Source: an uncultured Clostridia bacterium (GTDB lineage: Bacteria; Bacillota; Clostridia; Oscillospirales; Acutalibacteraceae). Taken from it: a DNA stretch of 6,858 nucleotides. Each line of letters opens with the position of its first letter. The stretch's first letter is position 1. A model generated the notes under the pieces. It saw nothing but the letters and a program-made list of their open reading frames with translations. It searched no databases and was not told the origin of the DNA. The position numbers and the translations under genes were made by a program. The stretch covers positions 1-6,858 of the forward strand of contig CALWKP010000079.1 in the NCBI GenBank assembly GCA_944381295.1, in the 5' to 3' direction. Below are positions 5,529 through 6,858 of this stretch, one piece after another.

Positions 5529-6461
5529 TCAGTTTGTCTGAAAGGTCACTTCCTGGCCGTCGCTTTCCGCCAGGATCGTCCCTTGCTCGTCTGTCCGGTA
5601 GATGGTAACGCCTGCATCCTCCAATGCTGTCAGCGTCTTTTCGTGGGGGTGCCCGTAATCATTGCCTGCTCCGCACGAAATCACTGCCGCTTCCGGCGCC
5701 ACCGCTAACAAAAATGCTGCGCTCGTAGAAGTCTCGCTGCCGTGATGTCCGCACTTTAGGACATCGCTCTTTAAGGCGTAGCCCATGTCTACCATTTCCT
5801 GTTCGCTGTCCGCTTCCGCATCCCCTGTGAACAGGAAACTTGTTTCTCCGTAGGTGAATTTCGCCACGATGGAATAACTGTTCAAATCAGAATAACGATC
5901 GCTGTTCGGTGCAAAAACTTCCAGCTTTGCCCCATTTTCATCAAAGATAACATCCCCGCCTTTTGCTGCGGTGATCTTTAACCCCTTTTCCGATACCGCT
6001 GTCAGAAAATTTTCGTATACTTTGGTTGTCGGTGTCTGGCTGTCCGCAACTTTCGGCGCGTAGATCTTCCCGATTTCAAAATCCGTCACGATCTGTGCCA
6101 TCCCCCCAATGTGATCTTCATGGGGATGTGTGGCGATCAAATAATCAATTTTCTCAACACCCATGGCTCCAAGCTGTGCCGATAATTCTTCGGCGGTTGC
6201 CCGAGTCCCCGCGTCAATCAGTACCGTCTTTCCATCCGGCAGCTGGATCAATTCGCTGTCCCCCTGCCCGACATCCAGAAAATATACCTGTGCGGCACCA
6301 TCTACGGTCCCTTGCGGCGCGGCCTGTGCCGGCGTTTCCATCGACGAGAAGAAATCATCAAATCCTCCCTGGCTGTTGACAAAATATCCCGCAATCCCTA
6401 CCAACAACACCATCACTAATGCCGGAAACGTTAATTTGCTTTTTCTGCGTCTTGCTGCCAT
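5529..6461 (-). CDS. Membrane-anchored metallo-beta-lactamase-fold hydrolase, ComEC C-terminal-domain type
   Basis: This 310-residue protein has a basic N-terminus (ARRRKSK), one helix at about 11-29 (TFPALVMVLLVGIAGYFV), a short linker and then an extracytoplasmic metallo-beta-lactamase fold from about residue 57. The opening strand is VYFLDVGQGDSELIQLP (59-75). The metal-binding motif is THPHEDHIGG, with H112, H114, D116 and H117. Further motifs are NSYSIV (194-199), FTGDAE (211-216), CGHHGS (237-242) and DYGHPH (268-273). These match the nuclease-like domain of ComEC/Rec2 and the stand-alone secreted homologues common in Firmicutes. All the ligand residues I expect are present, so it should be an active metal-dependent phosphodiesterase or nuclease. 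The substrate is unknown. The competence membrane channel of ComEC is absent, so it is not a DNA uptake pore. ATG 6461 follows AGGAG by 9 bases. There is little room for a promoter between it and the upstream terminator, so some read-through is possible. Confidence 0.9.
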   Translation of the reverse strand: MAARRRKSKLTFPALVMVLLVGIAGYFVNSQGGFDDFFSSMETPAQAAPQGTVDGAAQVYFLDVGQGDSELIQLPDGKTVLIDAGTRATAEELSAQLGAMGVEKIDYLIATHPHEDHIGGMAQIVTDFEIGKIYAPKVADSQTPTTKVYENFLTAVSEKGLKITAAKGGDVIFDENGAKLEVFAPNSDRYSDLNSYSIVAKFTYGETSFLFTGDAEADSEQEMVDMGYALKSDVLKCGHHGSETSTSAAFLLAVAPEAAVISCGAGNDYGHPHEKTLTALEDAGVTIYRTDEQGTILAESDGQEVTFQTN

Positions 6462-6518
6462 TGTTTCACGCTCCTGTTACAAAACTTCCTCCCAAAACCG
6501 CTTCCTCTTATCATAAAG

Positions 6519-6545
6519 AAAAAGCCGTCCTTCCCTAAGAACGGC
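6519..6545 (-). terminator. Intrinsic terminator after the small minus-strand gene
   Basis: On the minus strand GCCGTTCTT (6545-6537) pairs with AAGGACGGC (6532-6524), 9 bp with one G-U pair and the loop AGGG. Five T follow (complement of 6523-6519). It lies 13 bases past the stop of the 84-residue gene and 58 bases before the hydrolase start, so the two genes are probably separate or only partly co-transcribed. Confidence 0.8.
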
Positions 6546-6558
6546 CTTTATGTGTTTT

Positions 6559-6813
6559 TTATTTCTCGTCTTTAAAGAGATTGAACCGGAATAATTTGGA
6601 TTCATCTTCGGGATCTTCACAAACGATAAATGCTTCAGCGATTTTCCCGCCTTCAATCAGTTTGGTCAACCCGACTAGCTGGCAAAGTTTACTCTTTAAA
6701 TTTAGGTGGTCGCCTTCCGGAGTCACCAGATATACATTGCCTTTGCAGCTTTCCAGTAATTCCAAAAATTCCGGAACAGGGATATCATGCAGCTGCATAA
6801 CGGAATGAGTCAT
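6559..6813 (-). CDS. Small conserved-looking acidic protein of unknown function
   Basis: This 84-residue cytoplasmic protein runs from MTHSVMQLHDIPVPEF to the tail FRFNLFKDEK. It has a helix at about 14-22 (PEFLELLES), a strand GNVYLVTPEGD (25-35), a polar turn LNLKSKL (37-43), the helix CQLVGLTKLIEGGKI and strands AEAFIVCEDP and SKLFRFNLF. There is no signal peptide, membrane helix or metal motif. I recall very similar small proteins in Lachnospiraceae, some carrying a doubtful poly(A) polymerase label. Nothing here supports that activity. The frame continues upstream to the window edge, but ATG 6813 is chosen for its strong ribosome binding site. An upstream frame ends at a TGA overlapping this ATG by four bases (ATGA), so a coupled gene may lie just outside the window. 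That frame is too short to judge. Confidence 0.8.
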   Translation of the reverse strand: MTHSVMQLHDIPVPEFLELLESCKGNVYLVTPEGDHLNLKSKLCQLVGLTKLIEGGKIAEAFIVCEDPEDESKLFRFNLFKDEK

Positions 6814-6820
6814 GTCGATT

Positions 6821-6825
6821 CCTCC
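6821..6825 (-). promoter_or_regulatory. Ribosome binding site of the 84-residue protein
   Basis: On the minus strand AAAGGAGG is followed by 7 bases and then ATG (6813-6811). This decides the start against the longer upstream frame, which has no comparable site. Confidence 0.8.
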
Positions 6826-6858
6826 TTTCGATATCCATTCTTGTGTTGGGATGCACAA

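Overview
The window looks like the chromosome of a Gram-positive, low-to-mid GC anaerobe of the class Clostridia, most likely a Lachnospiraceae-type gut commensal. The reasons are strong AGGAGG-type ribosome binding sites, GTG/TTG starts, an ECF sigma/anti-sigma operon carrying a DUF4349 lipoprotein, and a small acidic protein of a type I associate with Lachnospiraceae. This placement is inferred from style and gene content, not from a marker gene.

Left part, plus strand (1-908). The window opens in the last 41 codons of a membrane protein that resembles the C-terminus of a TauE/SafE (TSUP) permease. Three bases later comes a secreted, single-pass membrane protein with a long Ser/Pro/Glu-rich extracellular stalk and a very basic cytoplasmic tail. 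A clear intrinsic terminator at 862-908 closes this unit.

Centre, plus strand (1034-4810). This is a compact envelope-signalling operon of four genes. In order they are an ECF sigma factor, an overlapping membrane-bound anti-sigma factor with a large extracytoplasmic part, a secreted or membrane-anchored protein of unknown function, and a DUF4349 lipoprotein with a C-terminal transmembrane helix. The overlapping stop and start and the short gaps imply co-transcription and translational coupling of sigma and anti-sigma. The last two proteins are probably extracytoplasmic partners of the anti-sigma factor or targets of the regulon. The C-terminal part of the anti-sigma factor and the third gene appear to share a helix-then-strand module.

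Intergenic zone (4811-5528). No convincing gene is present over about 700 bases, but the stretch is rich in secondary structure. It holds nested complementary segments at 4822-5093, a 27-bp imperfect inverted repeat with a minus-strand T-tract at 5141-5222, a perfect 14-bp hairpin at 5236-5268, and a bidirectional terminator at 5413-5460. It separates convergent transcription units.

Right part, minus strand (5529-6813). Reading leftwards, a small conserved-looking 84-residue protein of unknown function is followed by a terminator, and then by a membrane-anchored metallo-beta-lactamase-fold hydrolase of the ComEC C-terminal-domain type. I see no complete new mobile or defence system. The most interesting material is the sigma/anti-sigma/DUF4349 operon and the structured non-coding block.
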